A stretch of DNA of 64,000 bases from contig JAANDG010000076.1 in NCBI GenBank assembly GCA_036852015.1, forward strand, positions 1 to 64,000. Direction: 5' to 3'. The notes under the pieces were generated by a model. That model did not search any database, was not told where the DNA came from, and saw only the letters and a program-made list of their open reading frames with translations. Positions within the stretch are counted from its first letter, which is position 1, and every line of letters begins with the position of its first letter. Position numbers and translations under genes: made by a program. Shown here piece by piece: positions 1 to 12,157 of this stretch. Source of the DNA: Pelodera strongyloides. Lineage: Eukaryota; Nematoda; Chromadorea; Rhabditida; Rhabditidae.

Positions 1-803
1 CTACTATTCCTATCTTGGTTTCAATTTAAGGTATTTTAGCCTTTTCCTGTTAGGAGCTCAGGTTCCACTTGGGAACATCTTGTTGTATATAGAATTCGTG
101 TTACTGTGCATATGGTGTATACGTAAACTAGGAATTTGCGGCTACTATATAGTAACTTGTACTGTTGTAAGCTTCCGTTAAAGTTTTTCCTAAGTACATT
201 GCAATAGGTTTCTACAATATACGTACTTTGATTTTGGAGTTTCCGTTCTTGCTATAGAATAATTTGATTTTATGTGCGCTGTTGAAAATATTGGTTTATG
301 TGTTTTAATTTGGTTTCTTTGTTGTTAATGTGATGTGTATTGTTAGAGAAGTTACCACCTGTACGACCCTGAATAAACGCCTTAGACCCTGAATAAACGC
401 CTTACCCTTATGTGTGTATATGGACCGTTGCTGTAAAACAGCAGTTATGCATAACGAAGCAAGAGAGTAGCAAAGCTACTCACGTAGCGTAGTGGCATAA
501 CTAGATGGAATCATCAAAAATAGGGGTCATTTGAAATGGGCCTGACCCTTTAAAGACGATAATAATAAGAACCTACCAACCTGACTAGAGCCAAGTAAAT
601 TTGCCTCTAATTGAAACGAAAGGAATGAAAATGAACGCATAACACACGCCGGCTCACACATACTTGACATACTTCTACCTCTTGTCTCTATATCCGTGTG
701 AACACTTTCCGCATTATGCTCCCCCTGTATCAATGTCCGTGGCGCCTTGGTTCGGTAAACATCTAACAATAAATTTTTAGAATTGATAAACAAAAATTCT
801 TAC
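1..803. other. Intergenic or intronic stretch, no exon seen
   Basis: I see no convincing exon here, although the last exons of the aminoacylase gene should lie further left, so this is probably intron. The only clear structure is an exact 20-bp tandem duplication of a GACCCTGAATAAACGCCTTA unit at about 366-405. Confidence 0.5.
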
Positions 804-3800
804 AGCGATTTGTGTCAAGTTGAGCGTGGTGACATCGCCGAGTGTCAGCGATGGGTCAGCGTCGAGCTTTGCCTTTTCGGTTGCGCGGAACGCCAACGCC
901 TCGGTCAAGAAGGCTTGCTGAAAGGGAAGGAGCCTATGAGATATCAGTATAAGTAGTCATATTTCTTGTGCTGTTTCTATATGTCCCTCTGACTACATCG
1001 TTTTTAAATCTCTACTATATAATGTTTAAAAAAAAACATTTAAAAAAATCAATAAATAAAAATAACGCTCACCATTTTCTCGCCTGCAGTGTCCTCGATG
1101 AACTTCGATCCGTGGCCGGGATTACCGGGGAAAATCACATTGAGCCCTGCATATAAAAAAATAAAAAATAAAAAATATACCAAGTGATACGCGAAGGGCG
1201 CCGTTCGCGGGGAGCATTGACCCTGAGGCCGTTTTCACAAAAAATTATCACTGGGGTAGGCTACAGGCGTCTCCTGTTTAACGTGCTCTCTCGGCTTTCT
1301 CTGCGGGCGAGAGAAGGTCGAGAGAGCACGATATAACATGAGACGCATGTAACCTACCCCAGACATTAAACTTTTGTGAAACCGGTCTCTGCAGGGGAGT
1401 CCCATCTTTAATTCTTTTAAAGCATAGTACTCTAGTATACGACGTTCTATGTACAGTAACATAGTAATCACAAAAGTACCACTACACTACGTGTCCAATG
1501 TTGGAGACATCAAACGACTCTGCATTGAGAAACTGAGCAATGAGCAGTTAAAAGTAGAGCTCTAGGTAAGTGATGTACCTACTTTACCACAAACTTTCAA
1601 ATAAGGTAGAGCATAAAACACAAAAGTCCAAAAACTTACACCAAGGACTGCGCTCAGCATAATAGACCTTGTACTTCTCACCCTCGGAAGCGAGACCCTC
1701 GTCCAAAGAGAATCCGACGTTGAGCGCCTGAAGCTATGCGTGAGTCTTCTTGACAATTACCGTAGATTGGCCGTTAAGCAATTGCCGTAGCCAATTTATT
1801 AATAGTCACTACACTACTGTACGTAAGCTAATCGCACTGATAATTGTCGGGAGAGCTCGACACATAAAATTCACCTTAAATTCGGGAGTGTCGACAAACT
1901 TGGCCATTCCTCTGTAGCCACCGAGCTCCTCATCTAAAAAGTAGATATGGAAATATGTCAGACATACCCTCTCTCCGCTCATATGTTCGCTCTTATATGC
2001 CTGACGCTCAGGGAAATCCCATGATCGATTAGTCATGCCAAAGAAAAGGAAGAGTATTGTTTTATTATGTTCAAGTCTCACCCGGTCCCCAAACGATATG
2101 GATAGTTCTAAGCCATTGCTTGGTGCCCTTCTTGAAATGTCTGCGAATCGCTTCAAAGTACTGACTACCCACACACTTCATGTCCTGCGCCCCTGAACGA
2201 TCGATAAATATTACGGTAGTTTGGCACTGCCGCAGTTGGTATCCAGGTTACGGTAATTGATGACATGACAATAGCGTTGGTCACCGTTAGGATAGCACAC
2301 CCAGTCGCGCATTTCTTAATCCCGTGGCGCTACGCCAACTATTATTGAAAGATAACTTACGATAATCAATTACAATGGGCAAAAGGCAAAAATCATACAC
2401 TTGCGCTATCTATAGCGAACGTCGTAAACTGATTCGGAACTTGCGTTGTAGTCTAATTAAGGGTGTATCATGAACACGTAATTCACGACAGTACTCTCTA
2501 GGTAGACTCGAGCCGAAAAGGAAAGAGACTCGAACTTTACTGTATATGAATGAATCAACTACATGAATCCAGGAATGACACTGGAACGGTTGTCCTAGCA
2601 AATATTTGCCGGCAGAAACATTTTGTTTTAAAATAATAAAAAAAAATGAAAAATCGCTAACCTCTAGCGTAAATGTCGCCCTTTTCGTCCTTGTGAGCGG
2701 AGAACGGATCATGCGTCCAGTGTTCCTAAACGACTGTTTTGTAATTTCGTTTAGGTATGGATGGAAATGATTGCCGCAATTGCACTTGTGCCGATCATGC
2801 GCCGCTTCACAGGAAAATGAAATATTTGCCGAAAACACACCGTCGATGGTCCGTCACCAAATGGTTTTTATCGAAACAACCATTTTGTGAAGGTTCGTGA
2901 CCATTCGTTCACCAATTGATGACGGTTTTCGATCAAACTTGGTCATCAAATGGGCTCACCCACGAAAAAAAAGAGACCCATTTCCTAAGTTCGGTACGTA
3001 TTTGATTTGAGAAAGGCATTTAAGATTGCAAATTTGTGGGCCCTCTCTGCTGTGCCAGAAGCGCGCCACAAGAATTTTGGTTTGTATTCTAATGTTTCCG
3101 ACATCATGAATCCGCATGGGGTATCTTGACCGCGCGCTTCAGGATAGGCACGCGGCTCTGGCACTGTTCTAGCGCCGCACACTCATTTTGGCTGCGCCGC
3201 ACAGCGCGTACAAGCTCATCCCGCTTACCGGGAAGACGGGCACAACATCCGTGTGGGAGTAGAGCATCAGAGCCGGGAGTTCGGGATTCGAACCCGGGAT
3301 TGTCATCACCACAAAGGGATGGCCGGACACTGGCTGAAATTAGATAAAATATAAACTTCTTCCAATTAGATCTGTGTTATGCTAATCATTGCATAGTGTG
3401 CCGTATGTATATGAGGAAGAGGTGAACACCAAGAGAGAAAACAGAGAGAAAGAGAGCTACTCAGTAAGTTAAAGAGAAAGATACAGGGAAAACAAAGAGA
3501 AAGGGAAAAAGAGAGAAAGAAAGAAAGAGAATAGGGAGGTAATTAAAATGGAAACAAAATACCTCATATCGTTCCCTCTTGATGCCGAGCTCATCGGCAA
3601 TTCCAAACAGAAATTTCACGCATCCTTCTGAAACGTTAATTTATTTATAACTATTTATCCGTCCTCTACATAACATCTTTTATTACCTATTGTTAATCCA
3701 GATAGTGACACATTTAAAGTACATTTAATTCTGAGTTACTGACTTCACAAGAAAAAAAGGTTGTAATTTACGTATATATGGCTAGCCAAAATACACAAAT

Positions 3801-4000
3801 AATCATTATTTGACACGATTACTCAAAGTAATTTTTCCTTCAATTAGTTCACACCGTAATTATCTAACAAATTTGAACTTAGTAACCATAAATATTCGAT
3901 GAAATTAACAAATTTGCATACCGTAATCCGGAGTCGGGTGTACTGTCTTCACGCGCAAATATTCACGGAATTTCGTCACGGCAATGTCCTCTTCTGCCAT
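804..4000 (-). CDS. ACY1: Aminoacylase-1 (M20 family zinc amidohydrolase), 3' end outside the window
   Basis: Cytosolic zinc enzyme expected to hydrolyse N-acyl-L-amino acids. Nine exons join in phase on the minus strand: 4000-3922, 3627-3563, 3333-3229, 2725-2662, 2192-2082, 1933-1875, 1727-1640, 1146-1073 and 917-804, giving the first 253 residues of a family usually about 400 long. Visible M20 signatures: SHTDVVP (His75, Asp77), GAQDMKC (Asp108), the metal/catalytic DEELGG (Asp142-Glu144), LDEG, ERSPW, and PGHGSKF (His202), all in the order and spacing of animal ACY1. The start ATG follows a TTTTCAG acceptor by two bases, suggesting a trans-spliced leader. No exon for the following GGVAYNVIP-like segment was found in 1-803, so the gene continues off the left edge. 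Introns carry a 168-bp MITE and a CACCAAATGG repeat. Confidence 0.9.
1224..1391. mobile_element. Palindromic MITE in an ACY1 intron
   Basis: Inverted arms start GAGGCCGTTTTCACAAAA and end with the matching TTTTGTGAAACCGGTCTC. A second pair, ACTGGGGTAGG / CCTACCCCAG, and CGTGCTCTCTCG / CGAGAGAGCACG sit inside. There is no coding capacity. The outer arm resembles the GAGGCC-TTCACC elements at 18.8 and 30.7 kb. Confidence 0.65.
2846..2960. repeat. CACCAAATGG foldback repeat, copy 1
   Basis: Contains repeated CACCAAATGG / CCATTTGGTG-like words in both orientations, shared with copies at 8.9, 15.8, 19.8 and 50.7 kb. Lies in the ACY1 intron between exons 3 and 4. Confidence 0.5.
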
Positions 4001-4381
4001 TACTGAAAATATAGTTTAATAAATAAACATTTATTTTAATAAAAAAATAATTATAATTATAATTCAGGGATAAGGAATAATTATAGTAATCAATAAAACA
4101 CCATTGCTTGCCAACGATATGTCTAAACGTTATGTGGGACTGAACTTCCGATAGGAAATGTAACGCGGGCAAAAACGAAGTCTTTAATTTTCTGAGTGCA
4201 ATTAAGTCAATTAGTGCAGTTTGTACATAATATGTAAAGCGAGGTACTACACAAAAACACTCGATTTCAAATATGAAGCCTAAACTGAGTACAATCTTTG
4301 AATATTAAAAGGAGAAAGGTAACCGTAAAAAGTAGATATAAGCTACGAGATGGGAGAGCTGAGGGGGAAGAACGAGAGATT

Positions 4382-4382
<1 letters not shown>

Positions 4383-4422
<40 letters not shown>

Positions 4423-4500
4423 AGAGAAGACAGAGAGAGAGAGAAGATAGAGAGAAGAGAGAGAAGATAGAGAGAAGATAGAGAGAGTGAGTGAGAGAGA
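4383..4500. repeat. GA microsatellite
   Basis: A run of GA dinucleotides with GAAGA interruptions. It creates several long but meaningless serine/leucine ORFs on the minus strand. Confidence 0.95.
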
Positions 4501-4782
4501 GAGGAAGTATCTTTGAAATGAACATGTCCGAAAAATGCCATGTATTGGTGTTTGATAGCAAAACACTCCTTCAGATAAGGAGTCGCGAAAAGCTGTGCGC
4601 ACATGAGAAGCACGTGAACGTAACATCTACTACTGTAAACTGAACGGCTGGGGATCAAGGGTAAAACAGAAATATGAAAGAAAGAGAAAAAGATATGAGC
4701 AGAAGCTTAAACCTAATCATAAGCCATCCAGTTTTAGGAATTAAAAAAAAAAAATGGAAAATGACCAACTGAACTAGGGTGA

Positions 4783-4925
4783 ACAATTCTGACACCGGGA
4801 ATATGCTCCCAGCTCCGAGTGTGAGGTGAGAGAAAGAGAGGGATCACATGAATCAGAGACATGCAGGGACAAATTCTCCCAACTGGGGAGGCTCCCACTG
4901 TTGGTGCATACGGCAACTGAACTAA
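4783..4925. mobile_element. GTGGCCGTATGCAC-type MITE, partial copy
   Basis: Shares its interior (GGGAATATGCTCCCAG, GAGAGAAAGAGAGGGATCAC, CAGAGACA-GCAG, ATTCTCCCAA) and right end (GTGCATACGGC) with copies at 31,656-31,804 and 42,288-42,427. The left terminal repeat is degraded. Confidence 0.7.
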
Positions 4926-5249
4926 AAGGCTACCGGGAATATGGTGTGCCAGCCTGCCAGCTACTACAATGTAGATGCTCATTCGACGGGACCCGCATAA
5001 ATGGTGTGAACAAATGGTACAACCATGGTACAAATCAAATATCAAAGGCCAAACATCAAGGTTGAAGATCGCAACTATGACATTTTACTACCTAAAGTGA
5101 TTGCTTATAATTTGCGACTTACAAGTAGTAGTATAGAATTCTGAAAATTTGCTCTTTTTTTTGCATTTACGGAAACAAACATCAAAGTCTGCGAAAATTC
5201 GAAAGAATGTTTTTATACGATCCACCAAAAAGGAAATACAAAAAAGAGC

Positions 5250-5412
5250 CTCTCTCTCTCTCTAACTCCCTCTCTCTCTCTCTTCTCTTGCTGACTCTCT
5301 GATATCACTGTCTTCCTTCTTACTCTAACACGAAGCTTTAACTCTCCTCCCTGCATATTCCTTTAAAGCTCGCTTCGCTTCTGCCCCCCCCCCTTTCTCT
5401 CTCTTTTTCTTC

Positions 5413-5451
<39 letters not shown>

Positions 5452-5452
5452 C
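5250..5452. repeat. CT microsatellites
   Basis: Two CT-rich tracts (about 5250-5285 and 5409-5452) with a C homopolymer near 5385. Confidence 0.9.
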
Positions 5453-6440
5453 CCTCCCGCTCTTCACAGATTTATCGCCGCTTTATCAGTGGCATTCATA
5501 AAACGCGATTTTTCAGTAGCACAGGAACTTATCGCCGAAACAACCAAACTGTACAATTTTTTTTTGGAAAAAAAAAGAAGAGAATTATTGCTTATCTGTA
5601 AACAAAAATGGGAAAATAAAACGGGAACTAACAAAACACAAGAATATTATGAAGGTTAGCCACCGCCCAAAACATATCTAATTACATTACGTTATACAAG
5701 TTTCGGCTAGTTTCGGATATTCTTATTGATAGTACGGATGTAAGGATTGATTATGATAGTGGAACTATATTTTAACTAGCTACGTTTCTTGATATATTGC
5801 GTTTTGAATTTTTGAGTACATTCTTGTGATATGTAGTTGGGCCCTTGTCAGTACGAACTGTTGTGAAGCATGTTCGTCTTAGGGTATCCATTTGATTATG
5901 TGTGTCTTTTTTGATATATGTGATCAATAAACTATATATGTGATTGGAATTACCCAATTTGGTAGTTGGGCCCACGCTCGACGAGAAACCCAGAATTGCG
6001 CACCGCACCATTTCCGCACCACTTCGGCACCATTTCGGGACACATTCCCACTTTGTTGCGGCGAGCGCATTTTGTGTGCCATTTTCGTTGCAGCGCGCAT
6101 TTTGGGTCCCGTTTTGTTGCGGCGCGCAACTCTTGCTTTCCCAGTGTTGTTACTGCGCCAGAAGAAGGAGTAGAATTTAGGTGTATGAACAACGCTGTGA
6201 AAACCACGCAAACACTGAAAACTCGGGTAGTTTCCCAGAGACAATTCTACAACCGGAAATTTGCAATTACAAACCTGGAAAATTTGTCGAACTGTGGCCG
6301 TTCTTACGGTCGAAGCTGGGGCCTGAAAAAGAAAAGCTCAATTCCGCATTTTTTTGATCGTATTTACACAATAACCGAAACGAAAGTCAGGATAGCTTAA
6401 TGTACAGAGTACATCAAGGTACACTTGTACAAGGTACGAT
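5453..6440. other. Intergenic, no gene recognised
   Basis: Nothing gene-like is supported. About 5,950-6,150 is more GC-rich than its surroundings and carries short imperfect repeats (GCACCATTTCGG, TTGTTGCGGCG) that open ORFs in several frames at once, a sign of repeat rather than coding sequence. Confidence 0.45.
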
Positions 6441-6449
6441 GTACAAGGC

Positions 6450-6905
6450 AAACTTCGATGTAATGGCCTGTCCATGTTTGCTATTCGCATTTGCGAAAAT
6501 GACAAATGCTTGTCCATGTTCAGGCCACAACTGCTTGTCCATGCATGTGACTCGAACATGGACTGGCATTTGTCATTTTCGTGCTGGGGTTTCCATGTAT
6601 GCGATTCGCACTTGCGAAAATGACAAACCGCTATCCATGTTCAAGTCATTTTACATGCATGTCAACTGCCTACCGTAACCCATGCGAATCGCACGTTTGA
6701 CATGGTCCTGCAGCGAAAGTGTATCAGATCCGTACTATTTTGAAATAGATCCATATTAGATCCAAAATCGCTGCAGGACCATGTCATTTACATCGACTTG
6801 AACATGGACAGCGCTTTGTCATTTTCGCGAGTGCGAATCGCAAACGTGGAAACCCCATCAGTGCGAATCGCATGAATGGACAGGCCATTACTCGATGCAA
6901 CCGCG
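6450..6905. mobile_element. Long imperfect foldback element with a nested palindrome
   Basis: The left end reads GATGTAATGGCCTGTCCATG and the right end carries its inverse, CATGAATGGACAGGCCATTACTCG. Internal CGAAAATGACAAA / TTTGTCATTTTCG words also recur in both orientations. A separate palindrome, ATGGTCCTGCAGCG ... CGCTGCAGGACCAT, occupies about 6,702-6,784. Confidence 0.65.
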
Positions 6906-7632
6906 TGTTCCTTCGCACTTCAAAAAATTATAATAAAAATGTTCAGGGTAATTAGAATGCATCGGGACGAAGTAACGCGGGTTATCATGAAGAAATTCTA
7001 TTTGGGCATACGCTTCTGATAAGTGAACATTTATTGTGTCACATAAATGTATAGTACTCTACTCAGTGGACATCTTCAGTAAATAAGCATCAAAATAAAT
7101 AGACTTACAATAGTGATATGGTGGCAGTGATAACCTACATAGAAATTGCATGAAAATCAACAAGATACTACAAAAAAAGGGTGAAAAATACTGGGGAGTC
7201 ATCTGAAGGCCGAGATCGAGCTATCGAGATCGAGCTCAAGTCTAGAGCCTAGAGGTGCTATATATAATAACGAATAGGTGTATAATAGTCTACTAATAAA
7301 ATCGAGGGAGATTTTTGATCACGAGGGCTATATCACATGGCCGTGGTGTTGTATGTATTTTGTCGTGTGTAAGGAAATAACAGCAGCTGCTGTCCAACGA
7401 AGAAAAACACTCGAAAACCAATCCCGGAAATACATTTTGGTCTACGAAAGCTAACAAAACACACATAAATTATTGTTTACAAAACCAACAAACTACATGA
7501 AAAGCGGTGGAATGACATTTTATATACAAAATTTATTCAAGTAAATATAAAGTAGGAGGTTCTATGAAATAATTAAAGGTAGAAAAATAGTGTCAGAACA
7601 TGAACCGCTCAGAAACCGTTTAGAAAATATTA

Positions 7633-7800
7633 TTAAAGGGACAGGTTCACCTCGCATTGCACCTTTTTATAATTTCTATTGATAGTATGAGCTATGACGG
7701 TCAAAATGCGAAAATTGCAGTAAATTTCCTTTGCTCCTCGAGCCAGGATCAAGCTCAAAAGCTAAGCTATCTCGACTTTATAAAAACTACTGGCATACTG
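7633..7800. mobile_element. TTAA-flanked repeat related to that at 56.9 kb
   Basis: Begins TTAAAGGGACAGGTTCACC and shares AATGCGAAAATT, TTTCCTTTGCTCC, GAGC-TGCTCAAAA-GCTAAGC and TTTATAAAA blocks with 56,929-57,125. The right end is not clear. Confidence 0.5.
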
Positions 7801-7883
7801 CAGCCGTAGTTAAACGGCACGCCAAATAACACAAGCATAGCGAGTTAGATAACCTCGCCAAACTTCCCTCAGACTACGGTAAA

Positions 7884-8480
7884 CTACTGAGGATTTACAG
7901 AAAATATAGAAGCGACGAAGTACAAAAATGATGTATGCACGAAGATTGCCACAAAATATTCAAAATGGTACGGAATGGTACGTCGCGTGTCTAGTCCAAA
8001 AGTGCATATTCTTGGTCTGGAGTGTTTGAGAGGTCGTGGGATATTTTGCTGGCGGAGACAGACAGACAGACATACAGACTGCCTCACCCTTCCCTTTATA
8101 TAGGGCCACTCGGACTAGACTGACGCAATATGCAGCCGGGAAAAGATCATAGTGCAGGCCATAGTCCAGATATACAGACACGGACTCTGGATCTTTTCAG
8201 AATTCAAACTTGGGTGGTGCGCGGCGAGAAACTGGCGCGAAAGTCTCACGAGAACTGGGCGAACTGAAAAGAACAGGTGCAGGTCAGAGTTCAGACATAC
8301 ATAAGCGACCTCTAGATTTCCTCTACTAGAGTTTGCTTGGCAACATTTTTTTTGCCTAATATTCAATTACTCGCGTATGTGCTCTGCTGGTGCGCCATTG
8401 TTGCGCGAACGTTGTACCGCGATTCCAGACAGTGAACATATCCCGCATCTGGTGCGGCTCCGGTGCGCCGCGCAACTCAG
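7884..8480 (-). other. Possible transposon remnant, no gene
   Basis: The minus strand holds a TATATAAAGGG box followed by a (TGTC)n run and three short overlapping ORFs, none with a recognisable domain or good splice signals. I see no supportable gene. Confidence 0.3.
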
Positions 8481-8935
8481 AGTTTCATTAGGGAGAGTAA
8501 AATGACGTATTTTTATTGTCACGCCACCTTACCTCGCTCACTTATCCGTTGCATAAATGAAAAAAAATATAAAAACTATTTACAAAATGACCGTATGCGA
8601 GTTGATCAGAATAATTCACTATTTACTGTACGACATGCACAGTGTGCAGGCCGAATGGTTTTACATAAATTCATCAATATTCAAAGTTGCTTATAGAGAG
8701 AAAGAGAGAGGGAGGGACCGATAAATATGGGTAAAGAGAGAAGGAGTGTATAGAGAAAAAAACGAGTTTGATTGATCTATATAGTGTATCATATTGAACT
8801 CAGGTCTAAATTTTGTTCAAGCAGGAAAAACAATAATACATTTCGAATGTTGAACAACAAGGACAAGCCTGTTTATGCTCGATGAAGCTGTCCAGGTCCA
8901 GGCACATTAAATATGTAGGCGACATATTAAATCTA

Positions 8936-9026
8936 AATGGGTGAACCCACTTGGTGTTTACTGCTTTTTTCGTGGACCTCCCCATTTGGTGACCATTTCG
9001 TGACCATGTGGTGACCAAGGTTCATC
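8936..9026. repeat. CACCAAATGG foldback repeat, copy 2
   Basis: Successive CCATTTGGTGACC, CATTTCGTGACC and CATGTGGTGACC words; same family as 2.9, 15.8, 19.8 and 50.7 kb. Confidence 0.5.
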
Positions 9027-9972
9027 GAATTGCCAAAAGGAAAAGAGCGCGTTGTTGCGCTCCTGGCTCAATCCACGGGTCCACGCGCTGCTGGCATTGC
9101 CGTCGCAACACTTTATAATGTAATGCAAAGCAAAGTACCATCGGTAAAAAAACGTTTATTAAACAAACAAATCCATAACCTGAAAACTGTACAAATATTT
9201 TGTGAAAGAGGGTGTGAGAATAAGAGCAAGAAGATATGTACATACAGATTCGTATACTTGTAGCAACCATTATCCAAGGCAACATCTGATTGTGATAAAC
9301 GATATAGTATATTGTAGCTGTCAAATTGTGGCATGCGAGCTTTTAATACTACACATTATTAGTGACTACGTGAAAAATTCAAATAAGCTCCTGAAAAAAT
9401 AGTGACACAATTAAAAGTTGTTTCAGATGAAACTTTTGCTTGCAATAGATAATTACCCAAATTGTGTGCTGGGAAGGTTCTGATTATGTCTATCTATGTA
9501 CACGTCATTGCAAGCGATTTGATATAGTTATTCGACAGATTCCATCGGAAAACAAATAAAAAGGAATCTAAGTCCAATGGAATGTAAAACGGATAGCTCA
9601 ACTCGACGCCTGAATATTTTTGAGATGATTTGATTTGGGTGACTTATTCTTCATTGGCGCTATTATGTCATAAGTGTGATTGCAGGTAACCGTATATAAG
9701 TCCCGTGGTTTGTGATGCGCATGCGGCATTCCGGACTCCGGACAACTGCATCCCACACCGATTTGCAATTGTTTTAAATTAGGTTCCATTCCAGCTCTGC
9801 ATCGATGCAGAAGAACACAGTTTTCCCGCATACGCATCAGAAACCACGTGCCGTACCACTTTAAAGGGAACATCCTCTAATTCTGCACTGTCAGTGAGGT
9901 CCTGCCCCATGCCTTTAAGCTAACTTGTAGTTTGCATTGAACTCTGTAAACTACAAACTATAATTGCCCGAG
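9027..9972. other. Intergenic downstream of the membrane protein gene
   Basis: No supported gene. A 91-codon minus-strand ORF at 9,598-9,873 has cysteines but no domain or splice context and may be 3' UTR of the neighbouring minus-strand gene. Confidence 0.4.
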
Positions 9973-12157
9973 TCAAGCCAAGCTAAGGTGTCTTTTGACA
10001 TTAAACACTGGAACTTCTTCATCTTCGTCCTGTTCTCTGATAGTAATCAGATGATTGCGAAATGGGTGATAGGCCAGACCATCGTCACATTTCTTGATAA
10101 AAATTGAATTGAGACGCTGCCGTTTTTCCCTAAAAAATAGTAGCTAAATAAAAAAATTCTACCAAAAATACCATCTGAAATAGAAAAGCTAAAAAATTTT
10201 ATATTTGAAAATTATATGTTCAATTTTGTATTGAATGGAAAGAAAAAAAATTGGTGTTTTAATTTTAATTTTTATAGCTTTTTCTAAATACTTTAATATT
10301 GTACTTTGTATCTTTGTAGTCTTGCATAATTGCTGGATAATTACTGTGTGCGTGCCAAAGGTCAAGAGTGCTAATATCACAAAGACAAGTAAACGAAGCT
10401 CACCTATGATAGAGCTCGGCGTGCATTTGAAAATCGTTGATGTAGATGAAAGCCTTCCATACGACAGCCAGTGTGTACACTTCGAACACGATCAAGAAGA
10501 ACTGAATTTATTTTCTGCACGATTCAGAAAGTAACTTAGAAACGGCGACAATATATTAAAGCGAAATACCGGGCGGTCTTTGAAACACGTCTAGTACACC
10601 AGCATGTTCTTATGCATCCCATGCAAATGACAAGAAAGTAGAATAAAAACCGAGCCAAATTCGAGCAAATTAACATAAGTACATAATAACTCAGTTTTCT
10701 ATGATGAGTTTCAAAAACCGGCCGGTATTTCGCTTTAAGGATACGAATAAAACTCCTCGAATATGGCGCATACCTATGGCATGTGGCGACTGCAACATGA
10801 CACGCCTGTGGCTCATTCTTTGGAAGTTTGTCGAAATCAAGTACACTCCTAGAAAAGGTAGAAGCTGCGCACACCACCTTGCTGCTAACTAGCCATTGCA
10901 ATTAGCTTACCATTGCCAAATTCCGTCCCAGCGATCGCACTTCCAGAGTGTTTTTATTATTAGCGGTGTCAAGAAAATCCATGAAGAGTTGCATCACCAG
11001 AATAAGGATCACGAGAACGCAAGCCGTGAAATAGGGGATGATGAGAGTGTAGCTGGAAACGATCTTGTTGATTAGTGGTTGTGCGATAAAAAATAAAATG
11101 AATACGAACTTCAGAAGCGGCACGCCCCATTCTGGGGCTTCCTCCCTAGTACCAGTTGGCACTGCGGCGTACTTGTGGCGCAAGTCGCAGCCTCCAAACA
11201 ACGCGGAATAGGTGTTGTACATTACTTGCGAACTAATGGCGCCCTGCCGTGCACACCCTAGATGTGGGACGCATGGCAAAAACTGTTTTAAGAAGCAAAA
11301 GAAGTAGAGTGAAAACGAATCAAGCACTAAACTCGCCGTTTTGTTTGAATTCCCGCAATGACGAGCACGTAACTGATCGACGAGGCGACAAAGATGAAAA
11401 CGCCAGCTGAAAAATCAGATTTCGTTCTATCACACTTTTACATAAAAAGTTTGTTTTCGTCGATCAATTTGTAGTTTGTCGAACTGTGATGCTCTGCGTG
11501 CACAAACGGTATGCAATTTTAGTAGACGGCCAACCAGTGGCCCACTTGTGGCACACCTGCATCGCTATCTCAAAAATGGAGAAGCGGTTGTTATTTTCAT
11601 CAGTATACTGGTAAAACTATATCCTAAAATGATACTTCTAAATTACGCCAATCACCACTCACCTATCGTAGTCAGTTCCGAATTCGATATTGAAATTTTG
11701 CGTGCGACAATTGCAAAAAGAAGAATCGTCTTCAGAACACAAAGAACGATCGCCAATTGCTTGGCGTGAAATAAGCCGCAAAACACTTTGTACGTATCAC
11801 TGTTCTCCTAAATGTTTAATTTAATCAATCTTTTGTTAGCAAAAAGAGCATATAAAAAATGTTTGCTACACAAACTAACCGTTAGAAAAATCTACCGTTG
11901 ACAGTATCGAAACATCGATTTTTTCTTACAACATATAAAGAATCGGCATCTCTTACATTTAAGAATTCACATATCAATGTTTATTTTTATCTTAAATAGT
12001 AGGAAAATGAAATAAGAAAATACAATACAGTACTTACATTGAAAAAGTAGGGATCATATGCCTTCTTCGCATTCTTTTCAGATTGACAACAGAAAAATGC
12101 GTTCAACAGCTTCAGTATTGATTTTAGATGGTTGGACTTGTTAGGTACTTCTTCCAT
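9973..12157 (-). CDS. Five-span membrane protein of unknown family
   Basis: Six exons join in phase: 12157-12038, 11759-11663, 11406-11333, 11282-10911, 10501-10404 and 10129-9973, giving 305 residues. The ATG sits one base after a TTTTCAG acceptor, suggesting trans-splicing. Predicted membrane spans: about 42-58, 74-92, 153-168, 177-200 and 222-243. A cysteine-containing loop (98-150) precedes span 3. The C-terminal tail is basic, then acidic (EQDEDEE), and presumably cytosolic. The plan (clustered helices, IIPYF in a late helix, last helix ending in WKAFIYIN) is loosely like LAPTM4/5 lysosomal proteins, but I cannot confirm that family. Weak points: the exon 2 acceptor (CACGCCAAG) and the exon 3 donor (GTTTAG) are poor, though phase is kept across both. 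Intron 4 carries a TTAA MITE. Confidence 0.65.
10556..10738. mobile_element. TTAA MITE family A, copy 1
   Basis: TTAA then AGCGAAATACCGG ... CCGGTATTTCGCT then TTAA. Palindromic, about 180 bp, in an intron of the five-span membrane protein gene. Confidence 0.9.

Noticed and set aside
3270..3310. tRNA B-box-like GGGATTCGAACCC, possible SINE
   Set aside because: It lies inside ACY1 exon 3, where the minus strand codes IPGSNPELPAL in phase with flanking exons; the match is coincidental.
4267..4658. Three overlapping serine/leucine-rich ORFs
   Set aside because: All are frames of one GA/CT microsatellite.
9598..9873. 91-codon Cys-containing minus-strand ORF
   Set aside because: No splice context and no recognised domain; probably 3' UTR or chance.
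10774..10848. Possible extra exon with TTTTCTAG acceptor and GTATGC donor in the five-span protein gene
   Set aside because: In the frame required by the flanking exons it starts with an in-frame stop, while skipping it joins exons 4 and 5 in perfect phase.
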